Under the pieces are notes generated by a model. It made no database searches, was not told the origin of the DNA, and saw nothing but the letters and a program-made list of their open reading frames with translations. Shown piece after piece: positions 23,864-32,220 of a stretch of 33,741 bases of DNA. Source of the stretch: Flavobacterium frigidimaris. Its GTDB lineage: Bacteria; Bacteroidota; Bacteroidia; Flavobacteriales; Flavobacteriaceae. The first letter of the stretch is position 1, and every line of letters begins with the position of its first letter. The position numbers and the translations under genes were made by a program. The stretch is from assembly GCA_900129595.1 (NCBI GenBank), contig FQWG01000033.1, forward strand, positions 1 to 33,741, given 5' to 3'.

Positions 23864-25114
23864 ATGTTATTCGAAGATTTATCACTTTCAAAAAGTATAC
23901 AAAAAGCCGTATTTGAAGAAGGCTACCTAAACCCTACTCCTATTCAGGAACAATCTATTCCGATTGTTTTAGCTGGAAGGGATTTAATTGGTTGCGCACA
24001 AACCGGTACAGGAAAAACTGCAGCATTTGCAATCCCAATCATACATCAGTTACACCGAATTGTAGGCTCAACAAAAAAAGCCAAAGTAATTCGCGCCCTT
24101 ATAGTTACTCCAACACGTGAATTAGCAGTTCAGATTGGCCAAAGTTTTGACACTTATGCCAAATACACCAACCTGACCCAATTGACGATTTTTGGCGGAG
24201 TTTCACAAAATCCACAAGTTGATGCGCTGAAAAACGGAGTCGACATTTTGGTGGCAACACCGGGAAGATTACTGGATTTGCAAAAACAAGGTTTTCTTGA
24301 TTTAGATCATTTGCACACTTTAGTCTTAGACGAAGCGGATCAAATGCTGGATATGGGTTTTATAAACGATGTGAAAAAGATCGTAAAACTAACCCCTAAA
24401 AACAGACAAACGTTATTGTTCTCTGCCACTATGCCAATCGCAATTCGCGAACTGGCCGAAATGTTTTTGCAGGATCCTGCAAAAGTTGAAGTTTCTCCGG
24501 TTTCATCAACAGCAGAAAATGTAGAACAGCGTGTTTATTTTGTTGAGAAAACAGAGAAAAGAAATCTATTATATCATTTGATAAAAAACGAAGATTTATC
24601 GAATGTACTGGTTTTCTCAAGAACAAAACACGGAGCAGATAATGTTGTAAAAGCACTTAGAAAAAATAATATCGCAGCTGAAGCCATTCACGGTGATAAA
24701 TCTCAAAATGCAAGACAACGTGTTCTTGACGCTTTCAAAAACAAAGAAGTTGGTGTTCTTGTAGCCACAGACATTGCCGCGAGAGGTATTGATATTGATC
24801 AGCTGCCTTTTGTAATCAATTTTGACCTGCCTAATATTCCTGAAACTTACGTACACAGAATTGGGCGTACAGGCCGCGCCGGAAACGGAGGTATTGCAAT
24901 TTCTTTTTGCAGTAAAGACGAACACGGATATTGGAAAGACATTCAAAAGCTAATAAAAGTGGACGTAAAAACCATTACAGACCATCCGTATCAATGGCAT
25001 GCGGGAAGTCCTGAAGCAACGGAAGAGAAACCAAAAAACTCAAACCGAAGCAGCGGCGCTCACAAATCAAGAAAATCAAATGCTTCTAAGCAAAATAAAA
25101 AACGCTGGTACTAA
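23864..25114 (+). CDS. DEAD-box ATP-dependent RNA helicase, RhlE type
   Basis: A 416-residue helicase with all core motifs. They are Q motif PTPIQEQ (24-30), motif I AQTGTGKT (45-52, Lys51), PTRELA (83-88), TPGR (132-135), DEAD (156-159), SAT (187-189), ATDIAARGID (301-310) and HRIGRTGR (331-338). A short basic, Ser/Lys/Asn-rich tail (about 388-416) should help RNA binding. The compact core and tail resemble RhlE more than CsdA/DeaD, which has a longer C-terminus. It unwinds short RNA duplexes in ribosome assembly or RNA decay. Such genes are often induced by cold, but nothing in the leader shows this directly. Confidence 0.93.
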   Translation: MLFEDLSLSKSIQKAVFEEGYLNPTPIQEQSIPIVLAGRDLIGCAQTGTGKTAAFAIPIIHQLHRIVGSTKKAKVIRALIVTPTRELAVQIGQSFDTYAKYTNLTQLTIFGGVSQNPQVDALKNGVDILVATPGRLLDLQKQGFLDLDHLHTLVLDEADQMLDMGFINDVKKIVKLTPKNRQTLLFSATMPIAIRELAEMFLQDPAKVEVSPVSSTAENVEQRVYFVEKTEKRNLLYHLIKNEDLSNVLVFSRTKHGADNVVKALRKNNIAAEAIHGDKSQNARQRVLDAFKNKEVGVLVATDIAARGIDIDQLPFVINFDLPNIPETYVHRIGRTGRAGNGGIAISFCSKDEHGYWKDIQKLIKVDVKTITDHPYQWHAGSPEATEEKPKNSNRSSGAHKSRKSNASKQNKKRWY

Positions 25115-25152
25115 AACTACTACTTACAGCATTTAGACTGTATAAATAATCT

Positions 25153-25226
25153 AAACACGAATTTCGCAAATTATCACAAATTTACAGAGGCAACTCAGTT
25201 TGTGAACATTAGTGAAATTCGTGTTT
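25153..25226 (+). terminator. Terminator built from a dispersed hairpin repeat, copy 2
   Basis: The outer arms AAACACGAATTTC (25153-25165) and GAAATTCGTGTTT (25214-25226) pair perfectly over 13 bp, with a long inner loop and a T-run at the 3' side. It follows the helicase gene. The arm sequence matches the 20280-20331 repeat. Confidence 0.65.
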
Positions 25227-25258
25227 TTTTTTATGCTTAACCCCAAATACAATAAGAG

Positions 25259-27445
25259 CTAATTACTGTTTTTCGCCTCATTTATTAAGTAGTTTATAAT
25301 TTTAAACAGCTTAACAGGTTCAAACGGCTTAATAATAATATCATTGATTCCTGACGAAATGGCTTCATCAGTGATTTCATCTTTATCAAAAGCAGTCAAC
25401 GCTACAACGGGCGTTTTTATACCTTTTAGACGAATTCTTTTCGTAGTTTCGAAACCATTCATCAAAGGCATATTAATATCCATCAGGATAAGATCAAAAT
25501 CTTCTTTTTCTAATATATCCAAAGCACCAAAACCATCATCAACTACTTTACAGATGTAATTATTTTTTTCGATGATCTTTTTGGTCACCAATTGATTGAT
25601 AAGATTATCTTCTACAATTAAGATTTTATAAATATCATCTGATGTTAAATCAACTTCGATTTCATCAATAATATCTTTGGTTCTTTGAGGATCATATTCA
25701 AAAGGGATCATAAACGAAAAAGAGGTTCCTTCTCCAATATCACTTTCCAGACTGATTGTACTTCCAAAAAGTCCTAACAATCTTTTTACAATACTCAGAC
25801 CTAAACCGGTTCCCTGATAATCTTCATCTTTTCTGCCCACCTGCACAAATTTTTCAAAAATCTTCCCCTGATCTACGATGGCAATTCCAACGCCATTGTC
25901 TTTGATCAGGAAGTCCAAGAAATACCGCTTCCCTTCGATCCTGTTCATCTTAACAATAATTTCTACTTCGCCATCTTTGGTAAACTTTAATGCGTTGCTT
26001 ACTAAATTCATAAGAATCTGGGCGAGCCTTAATTTATCACCAATTAAATATTCAGGAATATCAGGATCTATGCTGATTGAAATCTTGTTATTGTTTTTTT
26101 GAGATAAAAACGAAAGCGAATTTTTGATCATTGTAATTTCATCAGAAATATTAAATGTCAAATTTTCCAATACAACTTTATTTTCTTCAATTTTATTAAT
26201 CTGAAGAATATCATTTACCAGCGACAATAAATAACGAGCTGAAAATTTTAAGGAGCTCAAATGCTGACTTCGCGACAATTCTTTGTGTTCTTCAAGCAAC
26301 ATATTTGTTATACCCACTACACCATACAAAGGAGTACGTAATTCGTGGCTTATAGTCGAGATAAACTGAGTTTTAAGCAAAGAGGCTTCTTCTGCAATTT
26401 CTTTTGCCTGCAGCAGCTCTAAATTGTGCTTTTTCTTGAATTTTATATTCTTTATCAAAGTAATAATCAGAAAAAGAAGGATCAGAGAGATCAGAATAAA
26501 CAGAACAACAATTATTCTTGATTTTTTCAGACTTTGATATTGCGAATCTTTTTCGTTCTCTATTTTATCAATTTGTCGTTTGTATTCATCAAGTTCAAGG
26601 TTAAAACCGGCACTCGAAGCTTTCTTGAGTTTTTCCTGATTGTAGAGTTCTCCGGTAATTTCATTATACAAAACAAGATTTTCATAAGCTTGTTTGTGCT
26701 TTTTAATTTTATTCAAAAACTTCGAATATTCTAAATGAGCATAGGACAAATCCGATTTTTCTTCGCTGTTTTTCCCTGCTGCTATTGCTTTCTTAAAGAA
26801 ATCGTTTGCTGCAGCATAGTCATTTCTATAACTCATGTACATTCCCTTGAGCATATTAACGACAATTTCGGTAGATTCATCACCGTATTTTTCGATTTTA
26901 GTACCAACAAATTTCAAATAAGGATAACCTTCTTCGTATTTGCCAATATCAAAATAAGCCCAGGCTATATTTACGTTTGTAAAATAAACCTGGCTCATGT
27001 CATTAATTTTTAAACTATAAGCAATTGATTTTTTGTAATAGCTGATGCCTTTATCAAATTGTTTTTTTTCAAAACAGTAGATATTTCCTAAGTTATTATA
27101 AAGACTGTATTTTATAGAATCGTTATTGGTTTTGTTAGCATAAAACAAGCCTTTATTGTAGAAGAAAATGGCTTTATCAAACTCTGATAGTTCGCTATAG
27201 TTGCCGGCAATAATTTTGTATGATTTTGCTATTAAATAATTATTCTTCGAGGTTGTAGCATAATTGAGTGCTACTCTTGAAGTAATTAATGATTTTTCGA
27301 AATTGGCTTTCTTATATTCATTCCATGCTTTTTTTACAAGCGCCGCAATCTTATCGTCTGACATGCTTTCGGATTGCGCACTTGCCGAATTGGCAAAACA
27401 ATTCAGAAATAGTAACATCAATAAAAAAATCCGCATTTGGGGCAT
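25259..27445 (-). CDS. Hybrid sensor histidine kinase with periplasmic TPR domain
   Basis: A 728-residue hybrid kinase. A signal peptide (about 1-24, ending SASAQ) is followed by a periplasmic TPR-like region (about 30-270), with repeats around YLIAKSYKIIAGNYSELSEFDKAIFFYNKGL and NNLGNIYCFEKKQFDKGISYYKKSI. After a coiled coil comes one membrane helix (311-331). The HisKA domain has His367 in FISTISHELRTPLYG, and the ATPase domain has N-box LVSNALKFT (481-489) and GTGLGLSIVKR. A C-terminal receiver (about 606-725) has phospho-acceptor Asp656 in LMDINMP. No DNA-binding domain is present, so output must pass to another protein. A TATATTTG box at 27470-27463 would leave only a short leader, so the second Met (27436) may be the true start. 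Confidence 0.9.
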   Translation of the reverse strand: MPQMRIFLLMLLFLNCFANSASAQSESMSDDKIAALVKKAWNEYKKANFEKSLITSRVALNYATTSKNNYLIAKSYKIIAGNYSELSEFDKAIFFYNKGLFYANKTNNDSIKYSLYNNLGNIYCFEKKQFDKGISYYKKSIAYSLKINDMSQVYFTNVNIAWAYFDIGKYEEGYPYLKFVGTKIEKYGDESTEIVVNMLKGMYMSYRNDYAAANDFFKKAIAAGKNSEEKSDLSYAHLEYSKFLNKIKKHKQAYENLVLYNEITGELYNQEKLKKASSAGFNLELDEYKRQIDKIENEKDSQYQSLKKSRIIVVLFILISLILLFLIITLIKNIKFKKKHNLELLQAKEIAEEASLLKTQFISTISHELRTPLYGVVGITNMLLEEHKELSRSQHLSSLKFSARYLLSLVNDILQINKIEENKVVLENLTFNISDEITMIKNSLSFLSQKNNNKISISIDPDIPEYLIGDKLRLAQILMNLVSNALKFTKDGEVEIIVKMNRIEGKRYFLDFLIKDNGVGIAIVDQGKIFEKFVQVGRKDEDYQGTGLGLSIVKRLLGLFGSTISLESDIGEGTSFSFMIPFEYDPQRTKDIIDEIEVDLTSDDIYKILIVEDNLINQLVTKKIIEKNNYICKVVDDGFGALDILEKEDFDLILMDINMPLMNGFETTKRIRLKGIKTPVVALTAFDKDEITDEAISSGINDIIIKPFEPVKLFKIINYLINEAKNSN

Positions 27446-27462
27446 GAATCGGCTAATTTTAT

Positions 27463-27470
27463 CAAATATA
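27463..27470 (-). promoter_or_regulatory. Putative -7 box of the hybrid kinase gene
   Basis: TATATTTG on the minus strand fits TAnnTTTG. It lies 18 nt before the first ATG and 27 nt before the second. Confidence 0.5.
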
Positions 27471-27485
27471 CACTTAAAAATAAAA

Positions 27486-27518
27486 AAAAGCCGTATTTCA
27501 TATAAAAATACAGCTTTT
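27486..27518 (-). terminator. Terminator after the symporter gene
   Basis: The stem is AAAAGC with GCTTTT, then GTATTT with AAATAC, with one mismatch between the two halves. A T8 tail follows on the minus strand, 63 nt past the stop codon. Confidence 0.8.
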
Positions 27519-27580
27519 CTTTATTTATTCGATTATTACTTAAAATTCGATCTGTTTTTATTCAAAAAATACCGAATATC

Positions 27581-28885
27581 TTATTGATTATCAGAAACAA
27601 TATCTGCAGCATCAGGAATGCCGTCTATGTCATTATCATTTTCCCATTGTCCCACGACAGATGTCGCCAATGCATTTCCTAATACATTTGTAGCACTTCT
27701 GAACATGTCACAAAAGTGATCGATTGGCAAAATCAAGGCAATTCCCTCTACAGGAATTTTAAACATTCCGCAAGTAGCTGCCACAACAACCAAACTTGCT
27801 CTTGGTACTCCGGCAATTCCTTTACTGGTCAACATCAGCACCAGAAGCATTACCATTTGGGTACCTAAATCTAAATGCACACCATAAAACTGGGCAATAA
27901 AAATACTCGCAAAAGTCATGTACATCATACTTCCGTCAAGATTAAACGAATATCCCAGCGGCAGCATAAAAGATACAATTTTGTTTTTTACACCAAAATC
28001 TTCTAATTCTTCCGTTAATTTAGGAAAAACAGCTTCACTGCTTGTTGTACCAAAAGCAATTGCTACAGGCCCGATAATACGCCTTAACAATTCGGTCATT
28101 CTTCCTTTCAGGAAAATATACCCTACTACAATCAACACGACCCAAAGTGTACTTATTCCAATTAAAAAAGATCCGAAGAATTTAAAATAAGTAATCAATA
28201 ATTCTTCTGCATCCCTTATGGCAAATACTCCTGCAATTGCTCCAAAAACTCCAATTGGAGCGAAGTTCATCACATAATTTACCATTTTTAAAACGATATG
28301 CGATATTTTATCAAAAGCATTAATCACCGGTTTTACTGTGCTTCCCAGCGAAGCGGCAGCCAAACCAAAAAATATGGCGAATATAACGATCTGCAAAATC
28401 TCATTCGTTGCCATTGCTTCAAAAATACTTTTAGGAACAATATGCTCTATAAAATTCTCAAAAGATAATATTTTAGTTTTAGCAGTTACCTCAGACGCAG
28501 CTGCCATATCTACGTGATCTAATTTCAGACCAACTCCGGGCTGCAATATATTAACGTAAAATAATCCAATTAATAAGGATATAAACGAAGCTGTAAAAAA
28601 CCATCCAAGAGCCTTTCCTCCAATTCTTCCTACTGTTTTTAAATCTCCCAATTTGGCAATACCCACAACTAAGGTTGTAAACACTAAAGGAGAAATAATC
28701 ATTTGCACCAGTCGGATAAAAACGGTGGCAAGCATTTTAATTTTATCACTAAATGATTGCGCTGCTTCAGCAGAAATCGAGTTGTGCAGAATAATTCCTA
28801 AAGTTGCCCCAAGAACCATCGCAATTATAATTTGTCCCGTTAACCCTGAAAGAAATGATTTTTTTTTGGTTTCTTTTACTTGCAT
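27581..28885 (-). CDS. Dicarboxylate/amino acid:cation symporter (DAACS family)
   Basis: A 434-residue secondary transporter of the GltP/DctA family in the inner membrane. It carries the serine-rich reentrant-loop motif AFGTTSSEAVFPKL, the GYSFNLDGSMMYMTFASIFIAQ segment (the NMDGT region, here NLDGS), and the KGIAGVPRASLVV second loop. Length and helix pattern are normal. It takes up glutamate/aspartate or C4-dicarboxylates with Na+ or H+. The residues I can read do not settle which. It follows aroC in the same direction with a 54-nt gap and no visible promoter, so the two may be co-transcribed. The last 20 residues are acidic (ENDNDIDGIPDAAD). Confidence 0.92.
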   Translation of the reverse strand: MQVKETKKKSFLSGLTGQIIIAMVLGATLGIILHNSISAEAAQSFSDKIKMLATVFIRLVQMIISPLVFTTLVVGIAKLGDLKTVGRIGGKALGWFFTASFISLLIGLFYVNILQPGVGLKLDHVDMAAASEVTAKTKILSFENFIEHIVPKSIFEAMATNEILQIVIFAIFFGLAAASLGSTVKPVINAFDKISHIVLKMVNYVMNFAPIGVFGAIAGVFAIRDAEELLITYFKFFGSFLIGISTLWVVLIVVGYIFLKGRMTELLRRIIGPVAIAFGTTSSEAVFPKLTEELEDFGVKNKIVSFMLPLGYSFNLDGSMMYMTFASIFIAQFYGVHLDLGTQMVMLLVLMLTSKGIAGVPRASLVVVAATCGMFKIPVEGIALILPIDHFCDMFRSATNVLGNALATSVVGQWENDNDIDGIPDAADIVSDNQ

Positions 28886-28939
28886 TAATATGTTTTATTT
28901 AAAATTAAAATACTAAGACCCTCACTGTCTTAATTTTTA

Positions 28940-29998
28940 TTAATACGTCTTGTTGATTAAATAAAAATCAGCCAAAACAATTGCTGCCATCGCCTCTACA
29001 ATAGGCACTGCACGCGGAACAACACAAGGATCATGACGTCCTTTCCCGGTCATTGGTGTAATATTTCCTTTATTGTCTAATGAATCCTGAGTCTGCATAA
29101 TAGTCGCAACAGGTTTAAAAGCTACTCTAAAGTAGATATCCATACCGTTGCTTATTCCGCCCTGAATTCCTCCCGAAAGGTTCGTTTTTGTCGTTCCGTC
29201 AGGATTATATAAATCGTTGTGTTCACTTCCTTTCATTTCAGAACCGGAAAATCCGCTTCCGTATTCAAAACCTTTTACAGCATTGATAGAAAGCATTGCT
29301 TTTCCTAATTCAGCATGTAATTTATCAAAAACAGGTTCGCCTAAACCAACCGGAACGTTCTGGATTACACACGAAACTACACCGCCAACAGTATCTCCCT
29401 GCTTGCGGATATCACGAATATATTCTTCCATAATTGCAGCCGATTTTTCATCCGGACAACGAACAGGATTGCTTTCGATTTTCGAAAAATCCAAATCCTG
29501 ATATGGTGTATCTAAATGAATTGGTCCTACAGACGAAACATAAGCATTGATTTTGATTTCCGGCAACATTTGCTTTGCAATTGCACCAGCCACTACTCTG
29601 CTTGCTGTTTCTCTGGCTGAACTTCTTCCGCCACCGCGATAATCACGAAAACCATATTTCTGATCGTATACATAATCAGCATGACTTGGCCTGTAATTGT
29701 CTTTTATATGGGAGTAATCATCTGATTTCTGATTGGTATTCGGAATAATAAAACCAATTGGGGTTCCTGTAGTTTTACCTTCAAAAATTCCGGATAAAAA
29801 CTGAACCGCATCCGGTTCTTTTCTTTGCGTTACGATTGCCGATTGTCCCGGTTTTCTTCTGGACATTTCAAGTTCAATCGCTTCCAGATCAAGTTCAATT
29901 CCTGATGGACAACCATCTATAATTCCGCCCAAAGCTTCACCATGAGACTCTCCAAATGTTGTAACCTTATATAGGGTGCCGTAGCTATTTCCTGCCAT
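28940..29998 (-). CDS. aroC: Chorismate synthase
   Basis: AroC makes chorismate from EPSP, the last step of the shikimate pathway, with reduced FMN as cofactor. The 352-residue length is normal. The three family signatures are present: GNSYGTLYKVTTFGESHG at the N-terminus, the GGGRSSARETASRVVAGAIAK block (about 121-141), and the C-terminal KGRHDPCVVPRAVPIVEAM block. The residues GESHG, RSSARE and RHDP that line the active site are intact. A -7 box TACATTTG lies on the minus strand at 30022-30015, 17 nt before the ATG. The symporter gene follows closely. Confidence 0.97.
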   Translation of the reverse strand: MAGNSYGTLYKVTTFGESHGEALGGIIDGCPSGIELDLEAIELEMSRRKPGQSAIVTQRKEPDAVQFLSGIFEGKTTGTPIGFIIPNTNQKSDDYSHIKDNYRPSHADYVYDQKYGFRDYRGGGRSSARETASRVVAGAIAKQMLPEIKINAYVSSVGPIHLDTPYQDLDFSKIESNPVRCPDEKSAAIMEEYIRDIRKQGDTVGGVVSCVIQNVPVGLGEPVFDKLHAELGKAMLSINAVKGFEYGSGFSGSEMKGSEHNDLYNPDGTTKTNLSGGIQGGISNGMDIYFRVAFKPVATIMQTQDSLDNKGNITPMTGKGRHDPCVVPRAVPIVEAMAAIVLADFYLINKTY

Positions 29999-30014
29999 TG
30001 TAATTTGTTTTGAG

Positions 30015-30022
30015 CAAATGTA
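30015..30022 (-). promoter_or_regulatory. Putative -7 box of aroC
   Basis: TACATTTG on the minus strand fits TAnnTTTG. No clear -33 element is seen. Confidence 0.5.
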
Positions 30023-30186
30023 AGTTTTATGAATTAAATTAAAAAATTTAAAATTAGTATTATTAACTAAAGGTTAAGTAGTTTAAAAATTACAATTTAA
30101 TAAAATTGTCGCCAAATTGATAACCTTTTGATAAAATATAGCTCGCCAGAGTTTCTTTTATTTGTTAAACTTCAAAAAAAGAAAAA

Positions 30187-31014
30187 TTGAAAAAACGAAA
30201 TGTCGAACTGGTCATTCTTTCAGATGTCCATTTGGGAACTTACGGAAGTCACGCTAAAGAACTAAACAACTATTTATCAAGCATAAAACCCAAAACATTA
30301 GTCCTGAACGGGGATATTATTGATGCCTGGCAATTTAGAAAATCATACTTTCCAAAAGCACATTTAAGAGTCATTCAAAGAATAATTGGTATGGCTTCTA
30401 AAGGTACAAAAGTCTATTATATTACCGGAAATCATGATGAAATTCTTCGAAAGTTCAGCGATATGAACATGGGAAATTTTGCTCTGGTAGATAAATTAGT
30501 TCTGGAATTAGACGATAAAAAAGCCTGGATTTTTCACGGAGACGTTTTTGATGCATCTGTACAGCACTCTAAATGGATTGCAAAATTGGGTGGATTAGGT
30601 TACGATTATCTAATTCTGAGCAACCGATTTGCCAATTGGTGTCTGGCAAAACTGGGGCGTGAACCTTACTCTTTTTCCAAGAAAATTAAAGCAAGCGTTA
30701 AAAAAGCAGTTAAATTTATTTCAGATTTTGAAACTACCGCTACAGATTTAGCCATTGAAAAAAAATACGATTATGTAATTTGCGGACATATACATGAACC
30801 AAAAATCGTAACAAAGGAAAACAAACACGGATCTACTTTATACCTGAATTCCGGTGACTGGGTAGAAAACCTGACTGCACTGGAATACCACAAAAAGCGC
30901 TGGAAACTTTATTCTTACGCTGAAAGCAATTTTACCGAAGAAGAGAATCTTTTTGAAATGGAGGATATCCTGAGTTCACAGCTAATTTCTTCTATACTAA
31001 AGAACAATGTCTAA
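30187..31014 (+). CDS. LpxH-like UDP-2,3-diacylglucosamine diphosphatase family metallophosphoesterase
   Basis: A 275-residue calcineurin-like phosphoesterase. Metal-site motifs are complete: LSDVHLG (Asp13, His15), NGDIIDAW (Asp43), GNHDE (Asn82, His83), HGDVFD (His117) and CGHIHEP (His201, His203). The family includes LpxH, which releases lipid X in lipid A synthesis, and Bacteroidota members of this size usually carry that name. It is longer than E. coli LpxH (about 240 residues), with an insert around 125-180 that is basic and may be membrane-associated. The start is a TTG at 30187. The nearest ATG upstream of the first motif is out of frame, and the next in-frame Met is residue 69. Lipid A function is inferred from family. 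Confidence 0.85.
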   Translation: MKKRNVELVILSDVHLGTYGSHAKELNNYLSSIKPKTLVLNGDIIDAWQFRKSYFPKAHLRVIQRIIGMASKGTKVYYITGNHDEILRKFSDMNMGNFALVDKLVLELDDKKAWIFHGDVFDASVQHSKWIAKLGGLGYDYLILSNRFANWCLAKLGREPYSFSKKIKASVKKAVKFISDFETTATDLAIEKKYDYVICGHIHEPKIVTKENKHGSTLYLNSGDWVENLTALEYHKKRWKLYSYAESNFTEEENLFEMEDILSSQLISSILKNNV

Positions 31015-31111
31015 AGCTACGATTCCTGTATTGATAAAATAGTTACTTTATAATTAACTCTGGTTAGATCAAAAATGTGAATTATATAACAATTTTCAAA
31101 AATAATATACG

Positions 31112-31140
31112 TTTGAAAATTATACGTCACAGTACATTTG
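31112..31140 (+). promoter_or_regulatory. Promoter of the small outer-membrane protein gene
   Basis: A -33 TTTG (31112-31115), a 17-bp spacer and a -7 TACATTTG (31133-31140) match the Bacteroidota consensus. The start codon at 31164 lies 23 nt beyond. This rules against the longer frame that starts at 31077. Confidence 0.75.
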
Positions 31141-31163
31141 AAAAAAAATTAATAACCATTTTT

Positions 31164-31661
31164 ATGAAAAAAATCATTTTATCTGCCTTCATGCTATTAG
31201 GATTAGCATTTACAGCTCAATCACAAGAAATTTCGAAACACGCTTTAGGAGTACGTTTAGGAGATAACAACGGATTTGGTGGCGAGGTATCATATCAATT
31301 AGGATTAAGCCAAAAAAACAGACTTGAATTTGATTTAGGTTTTAGAAATAGCAGTAATGTAGACGCCATTAAAGGTGTTGCTCTTTACCAATGGGTTTGG
31401 AATATTGATGGCGGTTTTAACTGGTACGCTGGTGTTGGTGGTGGTATCGCGGCATGGGATCACGATTACTATAATAACAATTTTAAATATAACGACAGCG
31501 GAACTTATGTATTTGCAGCCGGAGATATTGGTATAGAATACAGATTTAGCGAAGCACCTATCACATTATCATTAGATGCAAGACCTGAAATTGGTTCAGG
31601 ATATTATGATGATGATAATTTTGGATTTGATGTAGGTTTGGGAGTTAAATTTAGATTCTAA
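31164..31661 (+). CDS. Small outer-membrane beta-barrel-like protein
   Basis: A 165-residue protein with a signal peptide ending near TAQSQ (residue 21). The mature part alternates short amphipathic strands rich in Gly, Tyr, Trp and Asp (VSYQLGL, LEFDLGFR, WYAGVGGGIAAWD, IGIEYRF, ITLSLDARPEIGSG) and ends in VGLGVKFRF. A C-terminal Phe and this strand pattern suit a small barrel of about eight strands. I do not recognise a specific family and propose no ligand. It is monocistronic, with its own promoter and a bidirectional terminator. Confidence 0.82.
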   Translation: MKKIILSAFMLLGLAFTAQSQEISKHALGVRLGDNNGFGGEVSYQLGLSQKNRLEFDLGFRNSSNVDAIKGVALYQWVWNIDGGFNWYAGVGGGIAAWDHDYYNNNFKYNDSGTYVFAAGDIGIEYRFSEAPITLSLDARPEIGSGYYDDDNFGFDVGLGVKFRF

Positions 31662-31683
31662 ATTAAAACTAAAAAATAATTAT

Positions 31684-31723
31684 AAAAAAAATCCTGTCGT
31701 TGAAAAGCGACAGGATTTTTTTT
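31684..31723. terminator. Bidirectional terminator between convergent genes
   Basis: A perfect AATCCTGTCG/CGACAGGATT stem extended by an A8 and a T8 run, with an 8-nt loop. It serves the plus-strand barrel gene and the minus-strand lipoprotein gene. Confidence 0.9.
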
Positions 31724-31761
31724 GAAATACTATAACAAACAATTGTCAGCCTGACAAATGC

Positions 31762-32193
31762 TTATTTAATAATAATCTCTTTTTTCGAGTGAATCTTTAC
31801 CACAGTATAAGGATATGTGATGACCTGCATGACCATGGCATCCGGAGCAGGACTTACCTCTTTCACAGTAATAACAATATTCTTATCCGTTTCCTCTACT
31901 TTTTCAACTGCAATAGAATAACCTCCGGTATTTTTCTCTCCCATATTCAAAACAACATAATTAGAATTGCTAATGTCGTCATGCTTCATTTTTTCAGCGA
32001 GATGAGGATCGGTTTCTAACATTTTGATCTCGTTTGGTTCGGTCAAAATTTCGAAAAATTTAATATTTCCCCCACCATCAGACTGTTCCGTCAAAACTTC
32101 ATACAAAGATTTCGACCCCGAAGAATCTTTAGTTTTCTTTACTCCACAAGAGATCAAAACAAAAACCACTAAAACCGAAATTACTTTTTTCAT
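31762..32193 (-). CDS. PrcB-like lipoprotein
   Basis: A 143-residue lipoprotein with lipobox LISC (Cys16). The C-terminal half resembles the PrcB C-terminal domain: YVVLNMGEKNTGGYSIAVEKV (about 75-95) followed by an acidic/Pro stretch and YPYTVVKI near the end. In Treponema, PrcB associates with the protease PrtP (dentilisin). In most Bacteroidota the role is unknown. It follows bshA by 27 nt in the same direction and probably shares its transcript. The family call is from motif memory and should be checked with an HMM search. Confidence 0.75.
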   Translation of the reverse strand: MKKVISVLVVFVLISCGVKKTKDSSGSKSLYEVLTEQSDGGGNIKFFEILTEPNEIKMLETDPHLAEKMKHDDISNSNYVVLNMGEKNTGGYSIAVEKVEETDKNIVITVKEVSPAPDAMVMQVITYPYTVVKIHSKKEIIIK

Positions 32194-32220
32194 TTGTATT
32201 TATTTTTAAAAGAAATGGAT

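Noticed and set aside
31077..31163. Longer start for the small barrel protein
   Set aside because: The upstream ATG lies before the -33/-7 promoter (31112-31140), and the signal peptide begins at 31164.
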